A program made the translations under genes and the position numbers. From Xanthomonas codiaei (GTDB taxonomy: Bacteria; Pseudomonadota; Gammaproteobacteria; Xanthomonadales; Xanthomonadaceae), in the NCBI RefSeq assembly GCF_002939785.1, contig NZ_MDEC01000004.1, positions 178,166 through 242,165 of the forward strand: a stretch of 64,000 bases of DNA, in the 5' to 3' direction. Under the pieces are notes generated by a model. That model saw only the letters and a list, made by a program, of their open reading frames with translations. It had not been told where the DNA came from and did not search any database. Positions 51,920 to 60,992 of this stretch are shown one piece after another; position 1 is the first letter of the stretch; every line of letters starts with the position of its first letter.

Positions 51920-52263
51920 AGCGCTCCCACGATCCGGCCCAGTTCGATGCGCAGCTGCGCCAGCTGCACGCCACCGCCCTCGACAATCTGCCGCCGCAGA
52001 CGCTGGCGCGCCTGCGCCAGGCCCGCCAGGCGCCCGCCGCGCGCTCGCGCCGCGGTCATTGGCTGCTGGCCACCGCCTGCTCGGCGCTGCTGGCCGTCGG
52101 GATCGGCCTGCAATTGCGCCCCGGCGATACGTCCATACCGCAACCGGCGACTCCCCAGGCGATCGCCGGCAATACGGCAAGCACCGAGACCGACGACCTT
52201 CTCACGCAGAACCCGGACCTGTATGTCTGGCTCGGGTCCGACACCGCCCTGGCCATGGAATGA
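51916..52263 (+). CDS. Single-pass membrane protein, possible anti-sigma or DUF3619-like
   Basis: The 115-residue product has a soluble N-terminal part (about 1-45) rich in Arg and Leu, one hydrophobic helix (WLLATACSALLAVGIGL, about 49-65) and a short periplasmic tail. GTG 51916 overlaps the sigma stop; its own stop overlaps the DUF3106 gene (ATGA). The order sigma, small membrane protein, DUF3106 recalls betaproteobacterial sigma-DUF3619-DUF3106 clusters. An anti-sigma role is inference. Confidence 0.75.
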   Translation: MKRSHDPAQFDAQLRQLHATALDNLPPQTLARLRQARQAPAARSRRGHWLLATACSALLAVGIGLQLRPGDTSIPQPATPQAIAGNTASTETDDLLTQNPDLYVWLGSDTALAME

Positions 52264-52751
52264 GCACGATGACCCGCACCACCCGCCTGCTGTTGACCCT
52301 GTTGCTCTGCGCCGGGCCGCACGCGCCGCTGCTGGCGCAGGACCACCCACCGGGTCCGCCGCCGCCGATGGACGGCCCCGGACCGCACGGCCCGGGAGCG
52401 CGCAACGAGACGCCGATGCCCGAGTGGGACCGGCTCACCCCGCAGCAGCGTCAGGTCATGATCGACGCCTTGCGCGAGCGCTGGAACGACGTGCCCGAAG
52501 AGCGTCCGCGGATGTACCGCCATGCCCACCGCTGGCTGGACATGACGCCGGAGCAGCGCAAGCAGGCCAAGGCCGGCATGGACCGCTTCCGCAACATGAG
52601 CCCGGAGCAACGCCGCGAAGCCAAGGCCCTGTTCGACCGCATGCGCACGCTCAACCCGCAACAGCGCAACGAACTGCAGCAACGCTGGCAGAAGATGACC
52701 CCGGCCGAGCGCAGCGCCTGGTTGCGCGAGCATCCGCCGACGGACGATTGA
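52260..52751 (+). CDS. DUF3106 exported protein
   Basis: The product has 163 residues: signal peptide (LLLTLLLCAGPHAPLLAQ), a Pro/Gly/His-rich stretch, then four related helical units of the type WDRLTPQQRQVMIDALRERW, LDMTPEQRKQAK, NMSPEQRREAK and KMTPAERSAWLREH. Such LTPEQR repeats recall periplasmic CpxP/Spy-like proteins, but the family is DUF3106 of unknown role. Third gene of the sigma cassette; convergent with pntAA. Confidence 0.85.
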   Translation: MSTMTRTTRLLLTLLLCAGPHAPLLAQDHPPGPPPPMDGPGPHGPGARNETPMPEWDRLTPQQRQVMIDALRERWNDVPEERPRMYRHAHRWLDMTPEQRKQAKAGMDRFRNMSPEQRREAKALFDRMRTLNPQQRNELQQRWQKMTPAERSAWLREHPPTDD

Positions 52752-52909
52752 ACCTGCAGCCGGGCGTATGCCGGGCCGTGACGGTTTTCTTCGGCGGATT
52801 GGACCGCTGCATCCGCAGCGGCCAGGGCCGGTGGGTGACGGCAATGCCGCGACTCATGCGGCTGGAGTGCCACGCCTGCGCGCTTGAACACCTCGCGCGT
52901 GCCGACGCA

Positions 52910-54001
52910 TCACGCGGCAGGCGCTGCCGACCAACGCGTCCTGGCCAGCAGTTCATCGTCCCAGTCGAACGACAGTGCGCCGTCCCTGATCAACAATGCC
53001 GCGAAGGCATACACGTTGCGCGCGAACATCTCGCTGGCGTGCACGGCGCCCTGGCTGGCCAGGTTGAGCGGGCCGGCGATCGTCACGCCGTCCAGGTCGC
53101 AGGTCTCTCCCGGGCGTGTGGCCGCGCAGTTGCCGCCGGTTTCCGCGGCCAGATCCACGATCACGCTGCCCGGGCGCATGCCACGCACCATCTCGGTGGT
53201 CACAATCTTCGGCGCGGGCCGCCCGGGCACTGCCGCCGTGCACACCACCACGTCCACGCCCTTGAGGTGCTCGGCCAGGCGGCGCTGCTGTTCGGCGCGT
53301 TCGTCGTCGGTGAGCTGACGCGCATAGCCGCCTTCGCCGGCGGCGCTGACGCCAAGATCCAGAAAGCGTGCGCCCAACGAAGCGATCTGTTCGCGCGTTT
53401 CCGGTCGTACATCGAAACCTTCCACCTGCGCGCCCAGTCGTTTGGCGGTGGCGATCGCCTGCAGGCCCGCCACGCCGGCACCGATCACCAGCACCTTGCA
53501 CGGACGCATGGTGCCGGCTGCGGTGGTCAGCATCGGGAAGAAACGCGGCGCCAGTTGCGCGGCGATCAGCACCACCTTGTAGCCGGCCATGCCGGCCTGC
53601 GAACTCAGCACGTCCATCGATTGCGCGCGGGTGGTGCGCGGCAACCGCTCCAACGGAAACGCCACCAGCGCGCGCGCGGAAAACGCCTGCGCGCGTGCCG
53701 GGTCGGCCTCGGGCGCCAGCATGCCGATCACCACCGCCTGCGACTTGCATTGCAGCAACAACTCGGTGGGCGGTGCCTGCACGCAGAGCACCACGTCGGC
53801 CTGAGCCAGCGTCTGCGCATCGGCAGGCTGCGCGCCGGCGGCCACGTATGCGGCATCGTCCATGCTGCTGGCGCGGCCGGCGTCCGGCTCGATCCACACC
53901 TGGGCACCAAGCGCCACCAGCTTCTTGACCGTTTCCGGCGTCGCAGCCACCCGGCGTTCGCCCGCCGCCCGTTCTTTCAGCACCAGCACCTGCACAGCCA
54001 T
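52910..54001 (-). CDS. pntAA: NAD(P) transhydrogenase subunit alpha part 1
   Basis: NAD-binding part of the split alpha subunit. The product has 363 residues with the alanine-dehydrogenase-like fold: KERAAGERRVAATPETVKKL near the start, VLVIGAGVAGLQAIATAKRLG (the NAD fold, near 165) and the loop VTTEMVRGMRPGSVIVDLA near 258. It is on the same strand as pntAB-pntB, yet 1.66 kb upstream of them. Confidence 0.95.
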   Translation of the reverse strand: MAVQVLVLKERAAGERRVAATPETVKKLVALGAQVWIEPDAGRASSMDDAAYVAAGAQPADAQTLAQADVVLCVQAPPTELLLQCKSQAVVIGMLAPEADPARAQAFSARALVAFPLERLPRTTRAQSMDVLSSQAGMAGYKVVLIAAQLAPRFFPMLTTAAGTMRPCKVLVIGAGVAGLQAIATAKRLGAQVEGFDVRPETREQIASLGARFLDLGVSAAGEGGYARQLTDDERAEQQRRLAEHLKGVDVVVCTAAVPGRPAPKIVTTEMVRGMRPGSVIVDLAAETGGNCAATRPGETCDLDGVTIAGPLNLASQGAVHASEMFARNVYAFAALLIRDGALSFDWDDELLARTRWSAAPAA

Positions 54002-54156
54002 GCGTTGCTCCGGTCTCGCGCTCCAGTCGCGGCGATGCTAGCAGAGCGCGCCGCCCGCGCTGGCGATGCAGGCGGCAGCCAGCAACCGGCGGCCCGAGGC
54101 ATGGATACCTGCGCTTTGCGGCATAGGCATCGGCAGCCGCGACGCCTGTCGCCGCG

Positions 54157-54756
54157 CTAGGGCTCCAGCAAGCCCTTCAACAAGGGGGCTATCACGCTCT
54201 CCGGCGCGAAGGCGCGCAAGCGTTCGTGCCTGCCGTCGATCGCCAGCGAGGCATAGCCGTGCACCGCACTCCAGCTCAGCAGAGTGCGCTGTTCCAGTAG
54301 CGCCGCATCCGGTTCGCTGCCATGCCGGGCGATCCACTGGGCGCGCACCGTATCGCGCAGATAGGCCATCGCCGCCTCGCTGACCTGCACCAGCCGTGGC
54401 AGGCCGCTGGCACGCACGTCCAGCCCCAGCATCAGGCGGAATTGCTGCGGAAACTCGATGGCAAATCGGATGTAGCCCAGCCCGCAGCCCAGCAGCGGAT
54501 CGTCCAGTTCCTGCTGGGTGGCGCGGATACGCTCGAGCATGCGTTCGTAGCCATCGGCGGCCAGCTCCGCCAGCAGCCCATCCAGCGAGCCGAAGTGGTG
54601 CGCGGGCGCGGCATGCGACACGCCGGCCCGGCGCGCGCATTCGCGCAGGGTGAGTCCACGCAGCCCGGATTCGCCCAGCAACGCCCAGCCGGCACGCCGC
54701 AGCGCGGCCGGCAGGTCGCCGTGGTGATAGGCAGCAGGGGGCGCTGATCGCGGCAT
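54157..54756 (-). CDS. TetR/AcrR-family transcriptional regulator
   Basis: Repressor-type DNA-binding protein of 199 residues. The N-terminal helix-turn-helix is at about 28-55 (LTLRECARRAGVSHAAPAHHF); the rest is the helical ligand-binding domain. It is divergent from an alpha/beta hydrolase with two ATCTTG..CAAGAT palindromes in the 122-base gap, so it likely represses both itself and the hydrolase. The inducer is unknown, perhaps a lipid or ester. Confidence 0.92.
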   Translation of the reverse strand: MPRSAPPAAYHHGDLPAALRRAGWALLGESGLRGLTLRECARRAGVSHAAPAHHFGSLDGLLAELAADGYERMLERIRATQQELDDPLLGCGLGYIRFAIEFPQQFRLMLGLDVRASGLPRLVQVSEAAMAYLRDTVRAQWIARHGSEPDAALLEQRTLLSWSAVHGYASLAIDGRHERLRAFAPESVIAPLLKGLLEP

Positions 54757-54792
54757 GGCGGTTCGCTTCTCGGGACCTCAGTGCAGCAGAGA

Positions 54793-54811
54793 ATCTTGAC
54801 GATGACAAGAT
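54793..54811. promoter_or_regulatory. Candidate TetR operator 1
   Basis: ATCTTGAC-GAT-GACAAGAT, seven of eight bases symmetric, 37 bases upstream of the TetR ATG. The half-sites are the same as in operator 2, with centres 41 bases apart. Confidence 0.65.
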
Positions 54812-54833
54812 CCAGGCGCCAGACTGAACGCGC

Positions 54834-54852
54834 ATCTTGTCATCGACAAGAT
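54834..54852. promoter_or_regulatory. Candidate TetR operator 2
   Basis: ATCTTGTC-ATC-GACAAGAT, a perfect 8-bp palindrome with a 3-base spacer, ending 16 bases before the AAGGA ribosome site of the hydrolase gene. Confidence 0.7.
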
Positions 54853-54878
54853 GGCGATCGCCTCCACAAGGAATGCCC

Positions 54879-55742
54879 ATGAGCTCGTCCTTCGCCAAGC
54901 TGCGCACGCGTCTGCTGCGCGGCCTGCTGGCCAGCGCCAGCCGGGTGGCGCCCGGCCCGACCGGCCGCTACCTGGCGCGCCGCTTCGTCACTCCGGCACC
55001 TTCCGGCCGTCGGCAGGCCGCCGACATCGCCGCCACCCTGGACGATGTGCAGCGCCAGACACTGCGCATCGACGGCTTCGACATCGCCGTCTACCAGTGG
55101 GGCGATCCCGCCCGGCAGCCGTATGTCCTGTTGTCGCATGGCTGGGCCAGCTATGGGCTGCGCTTTGCCGCCTGGGTACCGCAACTGCGCGCGCTCGGCT
55201 ATGCAGTGCTGGCCTTCGACCAGGCCGCGCACGGCCTGAGCAGCGGGCAGATCAGCAATCTGCCGCACTTCGTGAAAATCCTCGCCCAGATCGGCAGTCG
55301 CTTCGGCCGCCCCGCCGTCTTCATCGGCCACTCATTGGGCACCGCGGCGGTGGTCTTTGCCGATGATCCGGCGTGGCGGCCGCAGCGCTATGTGCTGATC
55401 GCCCCGCTGGTGGAGCCGGCCGGCAGCGCGAGGCGCCAGTTCCAGGCCGCCGGCATCGCGCCGGCGACGTTCGTGCCGTTCGAAAACTGGTTGATCCAGC
55501 TGACCGGCACCTGTTTTGCCGACTTCGATGCCAGCCCGCACCTGCCGCAGTTCGACCGCCCGGCGCTGGTCATCCACGACCGCCGCGATCGCGAGACGCC
55601 GTGGGAAGAAGGCGCCCGCTTCGCCGCGCTGTGGCCGGGCGCACAGTTGTTCACGACCGAGGGGCTGGGGCATAACCGCATGCTCGATCACGCGTCGGTG
55701 ATCGCGCGCACCCTGGAATTCATCGGGCCGGCACCGACTTGA
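54879..55742 (+). CDS. Alpha/beta hydrolase
   Basis: Probable esterase or lipase-like hydrolase, 287 residues from ATG 54879 (AGGA seven bases upstream; ATG 54873 is too close). Oxyanion region LSHGWASYG near 85, nucleophile elbow IGHSLGTAAVV near 149, acid Asp in VIHDRRDRETPW and His in GLGHNRML near the end. The N-terminus is basic (FAKLRTRLLRGLLASASR), without a clear signal peptide. Under the divergent TetR-type regulator. Confidence 0.9.
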   Translation: MSSSFAKLRTRLLRGLLASASRVAPGPTGRYLARRFVTPAPSGRRQAADIAATLDDVQRQTLRIDGFDIAVYQWGDPARQPYVLLSHGWASYGLRFAAWVPQLRALGYAVLAFDQAAHGLSSGQISNLPHFVKILAQIGSRFGRPAVFIGHSLGTAAVVFADDPAWRPQRYVLIAPLVEPAGSARRQFQAAGIAPATFVPFENWLIQLTGTCFADFDASPHLPQFDRPALVIHDRRDRETPWEEGARFAALWPGAQLFTTEGLGHNRMLDHASVIARTLEFIGPAPT

Positions 55743-55927
55743 GCTCCTGAGACCTTGGCATTGCCGCAGGTAGCGCGGCGATGCGCCCGTTGCATGCAGG
55801 ACTGCGCACGCCGGCGCGATGCGACCTGCGCCGCTGCGGATGCGGCTGCGGCTGCGTTGAAGATGGCACGTGCAGCGCACGTGCGCGTATCGACCCTCGC
55901 GCCGGCGCGGGCGCGCAACGGCGGCGC

Positions 55928-58285
55928 TCAGTGCACCGTGCTGTTGTTGTGCAGCGGGTCCAACCGGTCGATCACGCCCTGCATCGCGCTGTCGAAGGCA
56001 CCGTCGTTGATGTGCTCGCGCAAGCGGCCCAGGCGCACCATCACCGCCAGTTCCTCCGGCGAGGCGACGCAGAAACGCACGCCGCGCCGATTGACGAACA
56101 ACAACCGCTGCGAGATCGGGCTCACCCATGACAGTTTGCCCGCCTGCACCTTGCCGTCCTTGTCGACAAAATCCAGCCAGGTGCCGATGTCCATGGCGCG
56201 GAAGCGCTCGGCATCGGCACTGTCGATACTCTGCGCCACCGCTTCGGCGCCCAGTACCACGCTGACGCTTTCGGCGGCCGGCGGCGGCAGGTTGACCTGC
56301 GGCAGTTCCGGCAACGCCTTCTCCAGTTCCGGACGCGCCTCGGCAATGGCCTGCAGGGTGTCGTGCAGCGCGGTGATCGCCACCACCACCGCATCGCCAT
56401 GCAAACCCACGCTGGCGAAGACGCGGTGCAGGGCCGGCTGCCAGACCTGCAGCCAGGGTTTGCCGATGATGTGGCGGCGCGCTTCGGCCAGTTCGTCCAG
56501 CACGCCGTCGGCCAGCGCCAGCGCCTCCACCGTGCCGGGGCCTTCATCGCCGTCGCGCAGGATCGCCATGGTCAGATGATGCAGCCACGGCTGGCGCAGG
56601 AAATCCTCCACCGCCTTGGGCAGGCCCGCCGCCTCCGGTACCCGTTGCTCCAGTTCCGACAGCGCGCGGGTGCGCGCCAGTTCGAGTTTTTCCTGGCCGC
56701 GCTGGGTTTCGGTGGCGCGGCGCTCGGCAATTTCCACCCGGCGCCGGTGCTGGGTGAGGAAATCGCGGAATTCCTCTTCCAGGGTCAGGAAGATCGCCAG
56801 GTTCTCGTTGAATTCGGCCACCAAGCGGTCGACGATTTCCTCGACCTTGCCCATCAGCACGCGTTCGGCGGCACTGTCGCCGTTATTGCCTTCGCAGGCC
56901 TCGGCCAGCGAATTGAGCAGGCGCCGCGCCGGGTGCGTCTTCTGCACGAACATCTTGCGGTCCAGCAACGCCACCTTGACGAACGGCACCACCAGCCGGC
57001 CGATCATCTCGCGCGAGCGGCTTTCCAGGTCGCGTTCGTCCAGCATCACGTCGAACAGCATGCCGACCAGGTCGATGGCGTCCTCGTCCATCGGGTCGAG
57101 TTTTGCGGTGGCCGGGTCCACGCCCAGCCGCGTGGCGCTGTTGAGCACCTCGTTCTTCAGCCGCTGCGCAAGCGATTCGTTATCGTCGCCGATCGCTGCC
57201 TGCAGGGTCGCGCTGGGCGTGGCCTGCAGCAACGACAACACCGACATCATTTCGCGCTGGCTCAGCGGGCGTTGCTGGCCCACCGCCACCGAGGCGGCCG
57301 AGGCGGCGCTGTCGCGCACGCTGCGGGTCTGCTGCAACAGCTCATGCAAGGCATCCAGCAGCACACCCTGACTGCCACCGGGGTGGTCGGCGTCGCCGTC
57401 CATGCCACCGCCGCCGGCCCCTTCGGCGTGGCCGCGTTGTGCGGCCGCCTGCATGCGGCCGCGGCTATGCGCCCAGCGGTCCAGGAAGCGATTGGCCCAG
57501 GCTGGCGCGTACTGATCGCCTTGCTCGTCACCGCCCATCTCGTCGTTGCCGCCCTGCGCCTGGTCCTGCGCGCGCCCTTCGGGCGTCTCTCCCCGCGACT
57601 GCATGCGCGGCGGCGGTCGCTTGGGCTGGGAGATTTCCGGCATCACCCCGGCCTTGGCCAGCGTTTCGTCCAGGCGCGCGTACAGCTTGCCAATCGGCTC
57701 GGCCAGATCGCGCTCGCACAACTTGATCAGCACCAGGCGCACTTCCGGCGCCAGGTCGCAGGTGGCGAAGGCTTCGTGGATCGCCACGCCCAGATGTTCC
57801 GGGCCGAACGGATTGGTGTCGGCCACCAGCTCCAGGCCGCCGGCAATCCAACCCAGGCGGCGATCCACGCGCGCCAGTACCTGCTTGAAATCGCGCAGCA
57901 GCACGGTGGCCAGGTTGCGCACCGCCAGCCGCGATTCCAGGACATGCTCTGGCACCAGGCTCAGCGGCCCGGTGCCCATGTCGCCGGCCAGCACCACTTC
58001 GGCCGACAACGGTGTGCCAAGCAGCAGCGCCTGCCAGCCGTCCTCCAGCTGCTGGCGGAACTGCGTGGCCACGTCTTCGCGCTTGCGGCGCAACTCGCGC
58101 ATGCCATCGAGAAACAGCAACTGTGACGCGCCCGCGGATTCGGCGCGATCGAACAGGACATCATCGAAATGTGCGACTGCAGCTGCAAACACCTGTACGA
58201 GCGGCGGCACGAATGCGGCGTGCGCCTGTTCGAGCAAGCGTTGGTCACGGCCCGGGTGTCCCGACGGACTGGGCTGAAAAGTCAT
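55928..58285 (-). CDS. DUF1631 family protein (copy 1)
   Basis: The 785-residue product belongs to DUF1631, sometimes mislabelled thymidine phosphorylase; function unknown. No signal peptide or membrane segment. A helical N-terminal part (DNPFGPEHLGV-like block near 160), a disordered Gln/Gly/Asp stretch (about 225-300), a helical middle (DEDAIDLVGMLFDVML near 405) with a charged coiled-coil (RRRVEIAERRATETQRGQEK) and a C-terminal beta-rich module (SWVSPISQRLLFVNRRG) that resembles PilZ-type barrels in layout. ATG 58285 preferred. Same strand as copy 2. Confidence 0.88.
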   Translation of the reverse strand: MTFQPSPSGHPGRDQRLLEQAHAAFVPPLVQVFAAAVAHFDDVLFDRAESAGASQLLFLDGMRELRRKREDVATQFRQQLEDGWQALLLGTPLSAEVVLAGDMGTGPLSLVPEHVLESRLAVRNLATVLLRDFKQVLARVDRRLGWIAGGLELVADTNPFGPEHLGVAIHEAFATCDLAPEVRLVLIKLCERDLAEPIGKLYARLDETLAKAGVMPEISQPKRPPPRMQSRGETPEGRAQDQAQGGNDEMGGDEQGDQYAPAWANRFLDRWAHSRGRMQAAAQRGHAEGAGGGGMDGDADHPGGSQGVLLDALHELLQQTRSVRDSAASAASVAVGQQRPLSQREMMSVLSLLQATPSATLQAAIGDDNESLAQRLKNEVLNSATRLGVDPATAKLDPMDEDAIDLVGMLFDVMLDERDLESRSREMIGRLVVPFVKVALLDRKMFVQKTHPARRLLNSLAEACEGNNGDSAAERVLMGKVEEIVDRLVAEFNENLAIFLTLEEEFRDFLTQHRRRVEIAERRATETQRGQEKLELARTRALSELEQRVPEAAGLPKAVEDFLRQPWLHHLTMAILRDGDEGPGTVEALALADGVLDELAEARRHIIGKPWLQVWQPALHRVFASVGLHGDAVVVAITALHDTLQAIAEARPELEKALPELPQVNLPPPAAESVSVVLGAEAVAQSIDSADAERFRAMDIGTWLDFVDKDGKVQAGKLSWVSPISQRLLFVNRRGVRFCVASPEELAVMVRLGRLREHINDGAFDSAMQGVIDRLDPLHNNSTVH

Positions 58286-58507
58286 GCGCAAAGGCTCCCC
58301 GCCTCTGCAGGCGTGAAAATATTCAAACGAGGAATAACAGACGCGGCCCCAAATTCCGCCCCCGCATGGTAGGCGCTTCGCCCGTTTGTTAAGTGTGACG
58401 CAGCTCTCACTTTACTCGTGACTGCCCAGGGTTCGCCGATCGAGCCACCATCCTAGCTCGCAACGGCATGGTGGAGCCTGCCGCTGATCGTGATTGGCCT
58501 GCGAGGG

Positions 58508-60730
58508 TTAAGCCTTCAGCGTGGCAGGCGCGTCCAGCGCGTCGACCACGCCCTGCATCGCGCTGTAGAAGGCGTCTTCCTCGCGATGCAGGCGCAGCCG
58601 GTCCAGCCAGACCATCATCGCCAGCTCTTCCGGGGAGGACACGCACAATCGCCCGCCGCGCCGGTTGACGAACATCAGCCGGCCGGAAATCGGGCTGATC
58701 CATGACAGCTTGCCCGGCTGCACCCGTCCCTCGCGGTCGACAAAATCCAGGCTGGTGCCGATCGCCATGGTGCGGAAGAAGTCGGCAGTGATGCGGTCGA
58801 ATTCCACCTGCGCGCCGGCGTCGAGCATCGGCGTCAGCGGCTCGGCGACCGGATCGACAGGGCTGGGCGCCAGGCTCAGCGCGGCCAGCGTGGGCGCCTG
58901 CCGATCCGCGACGTCGGCAGCCGGCATCGGCGCCAGCGCACGCCGCAATTCCTGCAACGCCTGCTCGGCCTCCCGCGGTCCCAGGCCGGCCAGCGCGAAG
59001 GCCTGCAGCAAGGGCGCCTGCTGCGCCTCCAGCACCGCCGCATCGCGGGCGGGCGTCAGCTGGGCCAGTACGCTATCGCCAAGCGCGATGGCGGCGTCCA
59101 CTGCCGGGCCGGCGCCGTCGGCGCGCAAGGCGGCCTGCTGCACGCTCGGGTGCCACACGCGTCTGAGAAACTGCTCCACCACCGGCGGCAACGGTCCACG
59201 CGCCAGACGCTCGTCCAGCGCCTGGGCCGCACAGCGGCGGGCGCGCTCGCGGCGCTCCTCGGCGCGCTGCAGTTCGTTTGCGCGGCGTTCGGCGATCTCC
59301 ACGCGGCGCCGATACTGCTCGTAGCTGGCGCCGAACTCGGCCTCCAGCGCCAGAAAAAGCGCCGGATGCTCGTCGAACTCGCGCACGATGCTGGCCACGG
59401 CCGCATCCACCTGCGCCAGCAAGGCCTGTTCGGCCGCGGTCTCGCCGCCGTTGCCATCGCAGGCGTCGACCAACAGGTTGAGCAGGCGCCGCGCCGGATG
59501 GCCGTCGCGCACGAACAGGTGGCCGTCGAGCATCGCCAGCTTGGCCATCGGCACCAGCAACTGGCCGAGCGTGCTGCGTTGGGTGTCCGACAGCTGGCTC
59601 TGCACCAGGATCGCCTCGAACAACAGCGCAATCAGATCCAGCGCATCGGCATCGCTGGGATCAAGGCCGGTGCTGGCCGGGTCCACGCCGAGCGAGGCCG
59701 CCGCGCGCATGAGGTGCTCGCGCAGCGCGCGCGGCAGCCCTTGACGCGCCTCGTCGATGCTGTCGAATCCGGCCCGCGGCATGGTCTGCAGCAACGACAG
59801 CGCCGACACCACCTCGCGCGGCGACAACCGCCGCTGCACGGCCGGCGGGTCAGTCTCCGGCTCGCGCTGGCGGCGCGCCTGCAAGCGCCGGTGCAGCCCG
59901 GCCGGCAAGACCTCGCGACCGCTGCGCAGATGCACGTCGATGACCTCGACCCCGACCAGCGCGCCCTGCCCGCCCGACCAATCGGCAAAGAAGCGTGCGA
60001 TCCAGTCCGGCGTGTCGGCCACATCCTCGCCACCGGGCAGGCCCTGGCGCGGGATGCCGCTGCGGCGCTGCCGCGCCTGCGGCAACTCGCGCAGGCGCGC
60101 GACCTGCGCCAATGCCTGCTCAAGCTCGGCATAGCGCTGGCCCACGCGCGGCATCAGCTGCTGTTCGCATACCTTGAGCACCGCCAGGTGCACCTTGGCC
60201 GTCAGCGTCACGCCCTGGAACGCCTCGTACAGCGCAACGCCCAGATGCTCCGGACCGAACGGGTTGCTGTCGCCATCGATGCGCAGCCCGCCGGCGATGA
60301 AGCCGAGATAGCGGTTGAGCCGCATCAGCTCCGGCCGCCACTGATGCTGCAGCGCGCCGGCCAGATTGCGCACCGCCAGCCGCACCTCCAGATCGTGCTC
60401 GGGCAACAGGGTCAGCCCGGCAGCGCCGCGTGCCAGGGTGCGCTCGGCCGACAGCGGGCGCCCGGATTCCAGCCCCTGCCAGGCCTTGGCCAGATGCCCA
60501 CGGAACCGTGCGATGATCGGCTCGCGCTGCTGCCGCAGGGCCTGGATCGCCTCCATGAAATCGTTCTGGCCCGCGCCGGCATCGGCGGCCAGCGCGAACA
60601 AGGCCTGCGCCAACGCGTCCTGGACGTCGATGAAGGCATCGGCCAGCGGCACCAGCACGATGTCGCGCACATGATCGAGCAGTTGCGCATTGCGGCTGGG
60701 CAACGGGTCGGTGGAAACGAACTGGGTCAT
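58508..60730 (-). CDS. DUF1631 family protein (copy 2)
   Basis: The 740-residue paralogue of the next gene downstream, from ATG 60730 (MTQFVSTDPLPSRNAQLLD). It shares the SNPFGPEHLGVALYEAF block, the DADALDLIALLFEAIL core, the RRRVEIAERRANELQR coiled-coil and the C-terminal SWISPISGRLMFVNRRG module, but has a shorter middle. The two copies have diverged widely, so the duplication is old. A gap of 222 bases separates them. Confidence 0.88.
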   Translation of the reverse strand: MTQFVSTDPLPSRNAQLLDHVRDIVLVPLADAFIDVQDALAQALFALAADAGAGQNDFMEAIQALRQQREPIIARFRGHLAKAWQGLESGRPLSAERTLARGAAGLTLLPEHDLEVRLAVRNLAGALQHQWRPELMRLNRYLGFIAGGLRIDGDSNPFGPEHLGVALYEAFQGVTLTAKVHLAVLKVCEQQLMPRVGQRYAELEQALAQVARLRELPQARQRRSGIPRQGLPGGEDVADTPDWIARFFADWSGGQGALVGVEVIDVHLRSGREVLPAGLHRRLQARRQREPETDPPAVQRRLSPREVVSALSLLQTMPRAGFDSIDEARQGLPRALREHLMRAAASLGVDPASTGLDPSDADALDLIALLFEAILVQSQLSDTQRSTLGQLLVPMAKLAMLDGHLFVRDGHPARRLLNLLVDACDGNGGETAAEQALLAQVDAAVASIVREFDEHPALFLALEAEFGASYEQYRRRVEIAERRANELQRAEERRERARRCAAQALDERLARGPLPPVVEQFLRRVWHPSVQQAALRADGAGPAVDAAIALGDSVLAQLTPARDAAVLEAQQAPLLQAFALAGLGPREAEQALQELRRALAPMPAADVADRQAPTLAALSLAPSPVDPVAEPLTPMLDAGAQVEFDRITADFFRTMAIGTSLDFVDREGRVQPGKLSWISPISGRLMFVNRRGGRLCVSSPEELAMMVWLDRLRLHREEDAFYSAMQGVVDALDAPATLKA

Positions 60731-60959
60731 CGGACGACGCACGCAACGAGCACGAGGAAAGGCGGACACCCTGCACCACGCGGGGTCAGGTGGATGCGAA
60801 CGGCGCGCAGGAATCGCAGTGTACGTGCGCCGCTGCCGGTTGCGCGCCATGCCCTTGCCTGCGGCAGCAGCGCGGCCGCTGCGCCACGCACCTGCAATCA
60901 CGACTGCCGGGGCAGCCCGCGCGTCGTCGCAATGAGGCGGGCGTTGTGCAGCGCCTGTC

Positions 60960-60965
60960 TATAAT
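60960..60965 (+). promoter_or_regulatory. Perfect -10 box before the nitroreductase operon
   Basis: TATAAT 28 bases before the ATG at 60993. No good -35 at 16-18 bases; an activator may be needed. Confidence 0.5.
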
Positions 60966-60992
60966 CGGCGCATTCCCCCAGAACACCTCCCT

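Noticed and set aside
56363..60964. Long plus-strand frames over both DUF1631 genes
   Set aside because: Composition is low-complexity (Arg, Gln, His, Ala) and the minus-strand frames carry conserved blocks shared between the paralogues.
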